Shown piece by piece: positions 23,701 to 36,039 of a DNA stretch of 64,000 nucleotides. Both the position numbers and the translations under genes were made by a program. The first letter of the stretch is position 1. Every line of letters starts with the position of its first letter. This DNA is from Ipomoea triloba (taxonomy: Eukaryota > Streptophyta > Magnoliopsida > Solanales > Convolvulaceae). A model generated the notes under the pieces. The model saw only the letters and a list, made by a program, of their open reading frames with translations. It was not told the origin of the DNA and did no database searches. The stretch is from NCBI RefSeq assembly GCF_003576645.1, contig NC_044925.1, forward strand, positions 22,256,508 to 22,320,507, read 5' to 3'.

Positions 23701-25863
23701 AATTCACCCATTTAAGAAAAACAACAACTAAGTATTGGTAAACATAATGGAAAAAAATGTGGAGTAAAAGTAATGAATAATTTAACTGATCCGTTTAAGA
23801 AAAACAACGACTAAGTATTGGTAAACAGAAATGGAAAAAGTTGTGGGGTTACTTTAGTGAGTGCACTTAATTAATTATGACTTACAATTAAAATGTTTAA
23901 TTTTTATGGACAGTTGGCTTAAAAAACGGGATATAATCTTATTATGATTATTTTAATATGATTATATTTAAAGGTACCGTCAGATTTTAATAAAATATTA
24001 AGTTTTGAAAGATAATGTCAAATATCTTATGTGTTAGGTTTGGGGGTTCAGATTTTGATAATAACTTGTTAGGTTAAATGTTAAAGTAAAAGTAGGAATA
24101 TTTTATTCATCCATTTAATAAAAACAATGACTAAGGATTGGTAAACACAAATGGATAAAAATGTGGGTTACTGCCGTGAGTGTATTTAATCATGACTTAC
24201 AATTGAAATTATTAATTTTAAGGACAGTTGGTTCATAAAACGTGATATAATCTTATTATGATTATTTTAATATGATTATATTTATAGGTACCGATATATT
24301 TTTAAAAAATATTATCTTTTGAAAGATGTTGTCAAATTTTATGATTTTAAAAATATCATATATATTTGGCTTGGTGGTTAGAGTATAATAATAACTTGTT
24401 TGGTGAAATGCTAAAATAAAGGTTAGGAATAATTTAATTCATACGTTTAAGAAAAACAACTACTAAATATTGGTAAACACAAATGGCAAAAAAATGTGGG
24501 GTTACTTTAGTGGGAGTGCATTTAATCATGGCTTACTATTGAAATGATTAATTTTAAGGACAATTGATTTATAAAACGAGATATAATCTTATTATGTTTA
24601 TTTTAATATAATTATATTTAAAGGTAACGTTAGATTTTAATAAAATATTATCTTTTGATAGATAATATCGAATTTTTAGATTTAAAAAATATTTTATATG
24701 AGTTAGGTTTGGTGGTTAGTATATAATAATATATACCTTCTTTGATTAAATGTTAAAATAAAAGTAAGGAATAATTTAATTCATACGTTTAAGAAAAACA
24801 ACGACTAAGTATTGGTAAACACAAATGGAAATAAATGCGGGGTTACTTTAATGAGTGTATTTAATCATGACTTACTATTAAAATAATTAATTTTATGGAC
24901 AGTTGGTTTATAAAACGGGATATAATTTTATTATGATTATATTTAAAGGTACCATCTGATTTTAATAAAATATTATCGCATTATAAGATTATAAGGGGTT
25001 AGATTATTATAATAACTTGTTTGGTTAAATGTTAAAGTAAAAGTAAGGAATAATTTATTTCATCCATTTAAGAAAAACAACCACTATGGATTGGTAAACA
25101 CAAATGGAAAAAAATGTTGGGTTACTTTAGTGAGTGTTTTAATCCTGAGTTACTTTTGAAATGTTTAATTTTAAGGATGGTTGGTTCATAAAGTGTGATA
25201 TAATTATATTTTATTTTATTATAATTATTTTAATATGATTATATTTAAAGGTATCCACAGATTTTATTAAAATATTATCTTTTGAAAGATAATGTCAAAT
25301 TTAAAGATTTTTAAAAATATCTTATGTTTAAAATAGAATAAGAAGAATATGAAAATGGCGTAAAATATTTACAGAATAGAAAACGGCGTAAAGATTTAGA
25401 ATATAATAATAACTTGTTTGGTGAAACGTTAAAGTAAAAGTAATGAATAATTTAATTGATCCGTTAAAGAAAAACAACGACTAAGTATTGGTAAACAGAA
25501 ATGGAAAAAAATGCGGGGTTACTTTAGTGAGTGCATTTAATTAATTATGACTTACTATTAAAATGTTTAATTTTATGCACAATTGGCTTATAAAACGGGA
25601 TATATTTAAAGGTACCGTCAGATTTTAATAAAATATTATGATTTGAAAGATAATGTCAAATTTTAAGGTTTTAAATATATCTTATGTGTTAGGTTTGGGG
25701 GTTAGATTTTAATAATAACTTGTGTGTTAGACTTTAAAAATATATACCTTCTTAGGTTAAATGTTAAAGTAAAAGTAAGGACTAATTTGATTCATCCATT
25801 TAAGAAAAACAACGACTAAGTATTGGTAAACACAAATAGAAAAAAAATGTGGAGTTACTTTAT
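20780..25863. repeat. AT-rich tandem array, block 3 (largest)
   Basis: More than a dozen degenerate head-to-tail units. One landmark, the 'gaca(a/g)ttgg(c/t)tt(a)taaaacg' word, occurs near 22883, 23485, 23909, 24222, 24557, 24896, 25173 and 25575, mostly 280-400 bp apart. Most units keep the dyad ATTATCTTTTGAAAGATAAT or a close variant. No reading frames of note. Confidence 0.85.
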
Positions 25864-28800
25864 TTTTGTATGTTATGAAAATAGATACTTGACCAAATAT
25901 ATGAAAGTCCAACTATATTATTACAAATTATTCTTTTTTGTTTTCCTATTTGTCTACTTAGAATAAGCTAGATTTATATTTATTTTATTAATCTAGAACA
26001 TAATGAGTTGGTTTAATTTTGTCCATTATAAGCATCATTGTTATTGTTGTGTTTTTGAATTTATTAAGATATTAGCATCCATATATCAATAGTATTTATT
26101 ATTACTGTAACTATAGCATATGTGCATTGCGAATAACGTAACTCTCGAAATGGATGTTTACATCTTAAGGAACTTGTTGAATAACTTAATAATTTTAAGG
26201 TATTTCTTGACTCTTATTGGATAATAATTCCTTTTCAGAAACATCCATAAGTCATGTATGAAAAGATTTGTTTAATTAGATAGCAGGTTACTCGATCACC
26301 CAATAACATTCATGCAAAGTTCATATAGAGTTCAGTGACTTTAATTTAGTATGTTCAAATCTACTGCAATCATTAGTAATAAGGGAAACAAATCTAATAA
26401 GAGGAACTACATGCAATATTATGGACACTGGTTTTAATTTGCTGCTGATGAGTAGCATTAACTTTTAAAATAGATAAAGTATTGTAACAAATATAATTGA
26501 ATAAGTATAGCATGGATAGCATGTTAGGGTTATGTTTTGTACTTTTGTAGTTTATTAACAATATTTTGTTAGTCATGGAGAGGAATAATCTAGAACACAA
26601 GATCGATGAGTTGGTTCTATCTATTTTAAGCCTACTTTTTTAAATTTATCAAGATATCCATAAAAAACAACATTTTTAACAAATTAAAACTATCCGGACA
26701 ATATATGGACCAAAAAATGAACCAGAATCTATGATAGCAAATACTTGATCAGATCAGTATCCAAAAGAAATTGCAACCCTCCAAACATCAAAATACTGGC
26801 AAAAAGTCTTTTAATTTCCACATTGTACCAGGGCAGGGCAGATGAAAGAAAGTTTATCACAAAATTAAAACACAATTTAACATGAAGATCGTGCAATGGA
26901 GGTGCGGCATATGCACAGCCAGCATCTTTGAAAGCTAATTAAGCACACTAATTAAGGCTTGGAGCTAGCTGAGGTTGTAGAATTGTGACAGAACAAAGGA
27001 TCCTCACCGCTAGAGTAAATGCGGAAAAGTTGCCCACTGTACTTGAGAGCTAACCTTATAGATTCCTCAGCAGCAACTTTAGATATTTCTGACACAGCCC
27101 TATTGAGTTTATTCTCTGGGTGGCCGTCAATGAGATACTTGACCAATTCAACCCTGGTCAATATGGTAGAATATAATGATGGTGAAGTTACGATATTGCT
27201 GTATGTTTTGGATATAAATAGAGAAAGGATAGATAAATATAATATATGGTAAAGTGGGCATGCAGCTTTGAAATCGATCATACCCGGATTGATCATTTGA
27301 CAGTGGCACAGAAATTAGGTTTCTATAAAGTGCACAAACAGCGGTCAAACAAAGTTGAGGATCATTTACAAATGCCAAAGGCATCTCATTTTGATCCACC
27401 CATGCTCTACTCCCAACCTTTTGAGGGTTCAAGTTGAGGTAGGAAGAAGAAATTGTAGACTTGCCAGCTGCAACATTATATATATGCAACAAAAATAGAT
27501 CGATTAAGCTAAGCCATATTTGTAGGTGCGCGATCATTTTTGTAAATATTAGAAGTTTTGAAATTTGTAATATTTATAAAAATCACGATATCCTCTTTTT
27601 TTCCTTTAAAAAAAAAAAACATTCAGCCATCAAATTTACTAGATTCAATAGCATGATTCTCAACTTTAATTTGTTCAATTCTTAAACTTTCCTTTCTTAA
27701 ACAAACAAATTAAATTCTGGCCGGAAATCCACCATCGGCATATATAATAGTCTTTGTAATGAATCAAATTTCCAAACCCACTACTATACAGCTATCAAAC
27801 TCTAAACTTAAAGCATATACAATAAAATTATTTAAAGCATATACATATATGAGTATATGACACTGAGTCACCGACTCACCATCATATCATGCATTCACCA
27901 AATTTCTATTTTAACTGGCCAGATTAAAACATGCATATATATTCATAAAATAAAATAAAATTTAAAAAACCAGACCAGTAAATACGAAATAATTAAATTA
28001 TTAAAAGATGTATCCAATTATATAAATATATACCTTCCTTGTTGGGAGTACTAGTACCACCAGCATTCTGAGAAGCATAGCAGCAACATTCTCTTCAATG
28101 CGAGCCACTCTCCTCTCCAACCACACATATCTTTCCTCACAAACCTTCACTCTCTCCTCATCAATTTCCTCTTTCTCGGCCTTCAACTCTTCCATTTCTC
28201 GTTTCACACTCATTTTCCATTCCTCAGTTTCTCCCACCCACTCCTTGGCTTTTTTGAGATTCTCCATCTCCGCCTTGAGCTCATTTTCTTGGTCGCTCAA
28301 CATTTGTCGAAAAGAAGCCCTTAAAAAATCAATCATCTGCACCTCCGAAGCCGAAAACAAGCCCTGCTCAGCCACCCCTTCACCCGGTCTGGACCCGGAA
28401 CTCATCTGAACTTGTTCAAACGGAAACCTAGCTAGTTTACAGGAAAAAAAATTAAAGAAAAGATGAATTGAAGGTGAAAATGGCCTGGCTTATAAGTGGC
28501 CTGCAGATATACAAAATGGAAACGGAAGACTTACATTTATAATGACGGATTTGGGTCTCAGGGATGGGTCCCTCGGGGCAGATTGTGTTAATATGATGGA
28601 TTTATTGAGCGGTCTTGGAATCACCCAAACAAAGTATATGATGAATTTGAGCGATTAAGGTGAGACTTCCTAATTCGTATGATTATGCTAATATGATTAT
28701 CTATTTAAAGATTCTAAAAATATCTTATGTTCAATTTGGTGAGTAGAATATAATGATAATTTGTTTGGTTAAATGTTAAAGTAAAAGTGAGAGTTACATA

Positions 28801-31800
28801 ATCTAATTTATCCATTTAAGAAAAATGTAACAACAATTGAGGATGGGTAAACGTCAATGAAAAAAAAAAAAGAAGCAGAAATTACTATAGCGAGTGTATT
28901 CAATCATAACTTATTTATAAAATGATATAATTTTAAGGGCAGTTGATTTACAAATGTGAAATCATCTCATTAGATTATTTTAATATTTTTTGAAAGATAA
29001 TGTGGAATTTTAAGATTTTAAAATTATCTTATGTGTGTTTGGTTTGGAGGGTAGAATATAATATTAACTTGTTTTTGTTAAATGTATTCCATTGTGATTT
29101 AGTTTATATAATGATGAATTTGATGGGTGATTGGTTCATAAAGTGTTTAGATAATCTTATTCGGATTATTTTAATATAATTATATATTTAAATGTACAGT
29201 CAGATTCTAATAAAATATTATCTTTTGAGTTTTGAAAGATAACATCGAATTGTATGATTTTAAAACTATCTTATGTATTTGGTCTGGTGGGTAGAATATA
29301 ATAATTTGTTTGGCTAAATGTTATACGTAAAAGTGAGAGATAATATAATTCATCCATTTGAGAAGATCAACGATTGAGGACTAGTAAACACTAGTGAGAA
29401 AAAAAATAAAAAAAATTAAACAGGATTACTTTAATTAGTGTATTTAGTGGATCTGATTGGTAATTAATTCATCCGTTTAAGAAAACATTGACTAAGTATT
29501 GGTAAACACAAATGGAAAAAAAATGTGGGGTTACTTTAGTGATGAGTGCATTTAATCCGGGCTTACTATTGAAATGATTAATTTTAAGGACAATTGGTTT
29601 ATAAAACGAGATATAATCTTATTATGATTATTTTAATATGATTATATTTATAGGTAACGTTAGAGTTTAATAAAATATTATCTTTTGAAAGATAATATCG
29701 AATTTTAAGATTTTTAAAAATATCTTATGAGTTAGGTTTGGTGGTTAGTATATAATAATACCTTCTTTGGTTAAATGCTAAAGTATAAGTAAGAAATAAT
29801 TTAATTCACCCATTTAAGAAAAACAACGACTAAGTATTAGTAAATAGAAATGGAAAAAAATGTGGGGTTACTTTAGTGAGTGCACTTAATTAATTATGAC
29901 CTACTATTAAAATGTTTAATTTTATGGACAGTTGGCTTAAAAAAGGGATATAATCTTATTATGATTATTTTAATATGATTATATTTAAAGGTATCGTCAG
30001 ATTTTAATAAAATATTATGATTTGAAAGATAATGTCAAATATCTTATGTGTTAGGTTTGGGGGTTAGATTTTGATAATAACTTGTTTGGTTAAATGTTAA
30101 AGTAAAAGTAGGAATAATTTTATTCATCCATTTAAGAAAAACAACGACTAAGGATTGGTAAACACAAATGGATAAAAATGTGGGTTACTGTAGTGAGTGT
30201 ATTTAATCATGACTTACAATTGAAATTATTAATTTTAAGGACAGTTGGTTCATAAAACGTGATATAATCTTATTATGATTATTTTAATATGATTATATTT
30301 ACAGGTATTGACAGATTTTAAAAAAATATTATCTTTTGAAAGATGTTGTCAAATTTTATGATTTTAAAATATCATATATATTTGGCTTGGTGGTTAGAAT
30401 ATAATTATAACTTGTTCGGTGAAATGCTAAAATAAAAGTTAAGAATAATTTAATTCATACGTTTAAGAAAAACAATGACTAAATATTGGTAAACACAAAT
30501 GGAAAAAAAAATGTGGGGTTACTTTAGTGATCAAGTGCATTTATTCATGGCTTACTATTGAAATGATTAATTTTAAGGACAATTGATTTATAAAACGAGA
30601 TATAATCTTATTATGTTTATTTTAATATGATTATATTTAAAGGTAACGTTAGATTTTAATAAAATATTATCTTTTGAAAGATAAAATCGAATTTTAAGAT
30701 TTTAAAAATATCTTATGAGTTAGGTTTGGTGGTTAGTATATAATAATATATACCTTCTTTGATTAAATGTTAAAGTACAAGTAAGGAATAATTTAATTCA
30801 TACGTTTAAGAAAAACAACCAAGTATTGGTAAACACAAACGAAAATAAATGCGGGGTTACTTTAATGAGTGTATTTAATCATGACTTACTATTAAAATAA
30901 TTAATTTTATGGACAGTTGGTTTATAAAATGGGGTATAATTTTATTATGATTATATTTAAAGGTACCATCAGATTTTAATAAAATATTATCGCATTATAA
31001 GATTATAAGGGGTTAGATTAATATAATAACTTATTTGGTTAAATGTTAAAGTAAAAGTAAGGAATAATTTGTTTAATCTATTTAAGAAAAACAACCACTA
31101 TGGATTGGTAAACACAAATGGAAAAAAATGTTGGGTTACTTTAGTGAGTGTTTTAATCCCGAGTTACTTTTGAAATGTTTAATTTTAAGGATAGTTGGTT
31201 CATAAAGTGTGATATAATTTTATTTTATTATAATTATTTTAATATGATTATATTTAAAGGTATCCACAGATTTTAATAAAATATTATCTTTTGCAAGATA
31301 ATGTCAAATTTAAAGATTTTAAAATATCTTATGTTTAAAATAGAATAAGAAGAATATGAAAATAGCGTAAAGATTTACAGAATAGAAAAGGGCGTAAAGA
31401 TTTAGAGTATAATAATAAATTTTTTGGTGAAACGTTAAAGTAAAAGTAATGAATAATTTAATTGATCTGTTTAAGAAAAACAACGACTAAGTATTGGTAT
31501 ACAGAAACGAAAAAAAAATGTGGGGTTACTTAGCTTTAGTGAGTGCACTTAATTAATTATGAATTAGTATTAAAATATTTAATTTCATGGACAGTTGGCT
31601 TATAAAACAGGATATATTTAAAGGTACTGTCAGATTTTAATAAAATATTATGATTTGAAAGATAATGTCAAATTTTAAGATTTTAAAAATATCTTATGTG
31701 TTAGGTGTGGGGGTTAGATTTTAATAATAACTTGTTTGGTTAAATGTTAAAGTAAAAGTAGGAATAATTTTATTCATCCATTTAATAAAAACAACGACTA

Positions 31801-31850
31801 AAGATTAGTAAACACAAATGGATAAAAATGTAGGGTTACTTTATTGAGTG
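25864..31850. repeat. Segmental tandem duplication, unit 2 (carries paralogue C)
   Basis: Head-to-tail copy of 17600-25863. Differences include loss or absence of the intron-1 insertion, a few small indels, and a shorter array part. The array portion 29420-31850 parallels 22500-25860 unit by unit, including an 'aatagaataagaagaatatgaaaa' interruption present in both (about 25330 and 31340). The right limit is blurred because the array continues. Confidence 0.75.
26952..28405 (-). pseudogene. Coiled-coil paralogue C, frameshifted in exon 1
   Basis: Exons on the minus strand are 28405-28034, 27467-27284 and 27153-26952, with the same splice sites as paralogue B. Exon 1 is 372 bp instead of a length leaving phase 1: it lacks 10 nt relative to B in the segment after MLLR. 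The missing stretch in B lies between two copies of CTCAGA, so a slippage or repeat-mediated deletion is likely. After normal splicing the frame enters exon 2 out of register and stops within it. Exons 2 and 3 are otherwise intact and nearly identical to B, so the break is recent. A protein of the coiled-coil part alone could still be made. Confidence 0.7.
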
Positions 31851-32142
31851 TATTTTTTATCATGACTTACTATGGAAATGATTAATTTTAAGGACAGTTG
31901 GTTCATAAAACGTGTTATAATCTTATTATGATTATTTTAATATGACTACATTTAAATATACTGACAGATTTTAATAAAGTATTATCTTTTGAAAGATAAT
32001 GTCGAATTTTAAGATTTTAGAAATATCTTATGTGTTTGATTTGGTGGTTAGATTATAATAATAACTTGTTTGGTTAAATGTTAAAGTAAAAGTAAGGAAT
32101 AATTTAATTAATCCATTTAAGAAAAACACCGACTAAAGATTG
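28640..32142. repeat. AT-rich tandem array, block 4
   Basis: Counterpart of block 3 upstream of paralogue C, with the same landmarks and hairpin. It ends in the middle of a unit at 'gactaaagattggt', where it is fused to a fragment of the coiled-coil gene. Confidence 0.85.
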
Positions 32143-32290
32143 GTCGCTAAGTATTTGCCGAAAAGAGGCACTTAAAAAATCAATCATCTGCACCTCAGAA
32201 GCCGAAAAGAAGCCCTGCTCTGCCACCCCTTCACGCGGACTGGACTCGGAACTTGTTCAAACGTAAACCTAGCTAGCTTACAGGAATGTT
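32138..32290 (-). pseudogene. Exon 1 fragment of the coiled-coil family (relic D)
   Basis: Minus-strand match to the first part of exon 1 and the 5' UTR of paralogues B and C, covering the start region (EGVAEQGFFSASEVQMIDFL-like) up to the LSDQ segment. The start codon region is altered ('ggactcggaacttg', no ATG). At the lower-coordinate side it joins array sequence at a shared 'ttggt', consistent with a deletion joined by microhomology. Confidence 0.7.
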
Positions 32291-32807
32291 TAGATTTTAA
32301 TAATATCTTATGGTTGATTTGATGGGTAGAACATAATAATAACTTGTTTGGTTAAATGTTAAAGTAAAAGTGAGGGATAGATAATTTAATTTATCCATTT
32401 AAGAAAAATGTAACTACAATTGAGGATTTGTAAACACTAATGCAAAAAAAAAAAACTGAAGAAGCAGGAATTACTATAGTGAGTGTATTCAATCATGACT
32501 TATTTATAAAATGATTAATTTTAAGGGCATTTGATTTACAAATGTGAAATTATCTCGTTATGATTATTTCAATATTATCTTTTGAAAGATAATGTGAAAT
32601 TTTAAGATTTTAAAATTATCTTATGTGTGTTTGTTTTGGATGGTAGAATATAATATTAACTTGTTTTGTTAAATGTATTCCATTGTGATTTACATTTATA
32701 ATGATGGATTTGAAGGGTGATTGGTTCATAAAGCGTTTAGATAATCTTATTCAGATTATTTTAATATAATTATATATTTAAAGGTACGGTCAGATTCTAA
32801 TAAAATA
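32291..32807. repeat. AT-rich tandem array, block 5
   Basis: One to two units with the standard landmarks, ending at the target duplication AAATA of the next solo LTR. Confidence 0.8.
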
Positions 32808-34457
32808 CGTCATTTGAAAGTTGTATTTTTAGTGGTTTGATTGAGTGAGTGTCGTCCTCTGGGAATGGATAGGAAGGATTTGAGTAGCATGGGGCTGAGC
32901 ATGACATCATAAAGTGTTTGAAAGATAACCTAATCGATATATTTGATTGCATGAGATAATGATAAAAACAAGTAATTGAATTGAGAAATAAATAATGATC
33001 AAGAGGAGGATTTAAATCAAATAGCAATGCACAAATGCTTCTATAATGTTCTAAGGTTCTAGGCTTAACAATGCTAAACAATGAAGTGAGAGAATTAAGC
33101 AAATGCCAATGCCACTCTCGTGAACATTGGCTATCACCAAAAGTCTAATCTCATTCTCATAGCAATTAGACTAGGTGAGACATTTAATCAAACACATTGT
33201 GTGCATAATCCCTTCCAACTTCCTTTTTCTCAAGGGCAAGTTAGAATTGTGAAAGTGTTGGCTATGGTGAATCCCTATTTTCATAGGTGAAACTCCAATT
33301 CCATACATCTCTTGCATAATAGGGCCCTAATCAATCAAGAGTCAAGTAATTCCCTATTTCACAATCACATTCATACTAAAAGCAATGAAAAACCTAGAAT
33401 AAGCAATTTAATTCATGCAAGCATTCATACAAGGCAATTCAATTTAAATCTAATTCATGCAAGCATTCATACAAGGCAATTCAATTTAAATCCTTGAAGT
33501 ATTCTAACAACTCATAATGAAATTATAAACTATCCTTGAAGTATTCTAACAACTCATAATGAAATTATAAACTAAAACAATTGGAATAATAGAACTCATA
33601 ATGAAATTATAAACTAAAACAATTGGAATAATAGACAATGAAGTTAAATGCAAAAGAAATTTAAGAATTGAAAGAAGAAAAAGTTGAAATTCTTACTTGA
33701 ATGAATACGTAATATTTGAATATGAAATTGTAGTAAAATTGATGATTACAAAGGATAATTCTTCTCTAAATCTTCTTCAAAACTAATGGAATTGCAATGG
33801 ATTTATGTTCTAAAGTGTTTGTAGAGAGAAAACCTAAAAGAAGACTTAGAAAAATTGAAAGATAGATTTAAAATAAAGCCTAATCCTATTTATACTATGA
33901 CATTTGCGCAAAAAAAAAAAAAACTACCTTCAGGATGCCTGGTCACGATGCTTCATCGTGACCAGACTTAAGCCTCGTGGATTCCAGGCCGTCACGCTGT
34001 GCGTCACGGCGTGACCTGCTGCGTGACGCCTTGAATCCGCAAAGTGGCTTGCAGGTCACGATGGAGCGTGATCACACAGGCCACTTTCAGATGGTAGCTG
34101 GTCACGCTGCGGGTCACGGGGTGACCTGCAACGTGACACAGACCATCTGAAAGCTAACCACGGTGTCACACTGCAGGTCACGACGTGACTTCCAGCGTTT
34201 TTGGGCGTTTTCTGACTTCTCCTTTCCTCCAATTCTCCGTTGAACTTTGCTATGGTTTTGACCCTTCATTCTTGACCTATTTTGTCTTGAATTCATCCCG
34301 ATTCGTCTTCATTTTATGCATCATCATGCCTAGGTCCTGGTTTCCAATGATTGAGCCATGAATACCTGAAATACGCTTCGTTCTTGCACAAACACATAAC
34401 ATTCACTTAGAAATTAGTACAATTAAAGCATATTTATAAGTTAATTCACGGCTTATC
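32808..34457 (-). mobile_element. Solo LTR (about 1.65 kb), probably gypsy, minus orientation
   Basis: On the minus strand it starts '(T)GATAAGCCGTGAATTAA', a start seen in plant gypsy LTRs. It interrupts an array unit: the flanks 'aataaaata' and 'aaatattatcttttg' give a 5-bp repeat AAATA (32803-32807 and 34458-34462), and neighbouring units show the uninterrupted 'taataaaatattatc'. The 33410-33640 part contains three consecutive short tandem duplications (about 36-45 bp each). A GC-richer stretch at 33940-34200 repeats 'ggtcacg.tg..gtgacc' words. There is no coding capacity and no partner LTR. The left terminus is not the canonical TG/CA, so that boundary is less certain. Confidence 0.65.
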
Positions 34458-34516
34458 AAATATTATCTTTTGAAAAATAACGTCGAATTATAAGATTTTA
34501 AAACTATCTTATGTAT

Positions 34517-34679
34517 GCCAAGGACCTTGTGGTCTAGTGGCATCAAACCCTTCCTTTTATATGGGAGGTGGTGGGTTTGAGCCTCAGTGGAGGCAATACT
34601 GACTTTTGTGCTTCAATAGGTTGAGAAAGTAGTTATGAACAGATACTGCATTGTAATAGAGTTAGTAGTTTTCAAAAAA
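34517..34679 (+). mobile_element. tRNA-derived SINE with 17-bp target duplication
   Basis: Head 'gccaaggaccttgtggtctagtgg' carries an A-box-like region, 'gtgggtttgagcc' the B box, and the element ends in a short A-run. It is flanked by perfect copies of AAAACTATCTTATGTAT (34500-34516 and 34680-34696). Other array units have the same word uninterrupted (for example near 29265), giving an empty site. Confidence 0.85.
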
Positions 34680-34891
34680 AAAACTATCTTATGTATTTGG
34701 TTTGGTGGGTAGAATATAATAATATTTTTGGCTAAATGTTATAAGTAGAAGTGAGAGTTAATCTAATTCATCCATTTAAGAAGATCAACGATTGAGGACT
34801 AGTAAACACTAAAGAGAAAAAGGAAAAAAAGAAAAAAAAAAAAGAGAGAGTTACTTTAATGAGTGTGTTCAATGGTGACTTACTTTTAAAA

Positions 34892-35494
34892 GAGTTTTTT
34901 CCACTTTTGGTCCTATGACTTTAGTGTTTCCGTCAATTTAGGTACACGACTTTCATTTTGCCACTTTTAGTCCTTGACTTTAATTTTTTTGCCACTTTTA
35001 GTCATTGACTTTGATTTTTTTTTTCTACTTTTAGTCCTTTCGGTCACCCGAGCGACAACTTTTAATCGAAATCAACAAATTGTTGTGCCATTAATGGTAA
35101 ATAACGTTTAATGTATTTAGAGATTTATCAATAGACAATTTTACACTTAATGACACAATATTTTATTGATTCCGATTAAAAGTTGTTGCTTAAAAAGCGA
35201 AGCAGAACAAGCAAATAACGTTTCTTTTTCCTATTTTTTATCTGATTTTATTTATAAATATATTTATAACTTTATCAAAATACACTTTTACCCTTAATGG
35301 CACAACAATTTGTTGATTTCGATTAAAAGTTGTCGCTCGGGTGACCGAAAGGACTAAAAGTGGAAAAAAAATCAAAGTCAAGGACTAAAAGTGGCAAAAA
35401 AATTAAAGTCAAGGACTAAAAGTGGCAAAATGAAAGTCGTGTACCTAAATTGACGGAAACACTAAAGTCATAGGACCAAAAGTGGAAAAAACTC
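34892..35494. mobile_element. Mutator-like foldback MITE with 9-bp target duplication
   Basis: The element has long terminal inverted repeats of about 200 bp, starting 'gagttttttccacttttggt' and ending with its complement. The arms are built of 'cacttttagtccttgacttt' phrases and an inner 'gtcacccgagcgacaac' block. Flanks are perfect 9-bp direct repeats CTTTTAAAA (34883-34891 and 35495-35503). Units near 37980 and 38650 show the empty site 'acttttaaaatggttaattt'. The 9-bp duplication and long arms fit the Mutator superfamily; no transposase is encoded. Confidence 0.85.
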
Positions 35495-36039
35495 CTTTTA
35501 AAATGGTTAATTTTATGGACGATAGGTTCCTAAAGTATGAGACTATCTTATTATGATTGTTCTAATATGATGATAATCTTTTTAAAGGTAACGTCGGGTT
35601 TTTTAAAAATATTATCTTTTGAAAGATAATGCCAAATTTTAAGATTTTAAAATTATTTTATGTGTTTGGTTTCTAAGGTATAATATAATATTAACTTGTT
35701 TGGTTAAATGTTATAGTAAAAGTGATGATTAATCTAACTCATCCAATATTTGAGAAGATCAACGATTTAGGATTGTTAAAAACTAATGAATAAAAAAACG
35801 ACGAGGTTACTTTAGCGGGTGTATTCCTCGTGACTTAATTTTATTATGATGGATTTTATGGGTGATTGATTCATAAAATGGGAGATGATGTTATTATTAT
35901 TATTATGTTAATATGCTTATTATTTTTAAAGGTAATGTCAAATTTGTAAAAATGTTTTCTTTTGAAAGATAATGTTAAATTTTAAGATTTTAAGATAATG
36001 TTAAATTTTGAAAAGTCATCAATTTCGACTAACATGATA

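Larger units (their letters stand above)
17600..25863. repeat. Segmental tandem duplication, unit 1 (carries paralogue B)
   Basis: The sequence from about 17604 ('gctatgaaaatagatacttgacc' onwards) recurs almost unchanged from 25867, at an offset of 8263 bp. The match continues through the 3' flank, all three exons and the introns of paralogue B, and into the downstream array. The two units abut head to tail: unit 1 ends in an array unit ('ggagttacttta') and unit 2 begins at once. Confidence 0.85.
34458..36010. repeat. AT-rich tandem array, block 6, with nested insertions
   Basis: Array units continue here and are interrupted by a SINE (34517-34679) and a Mutator-like MITE (34892-35494). The rest follows the normal landmark order. 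Confidence 0.8.
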
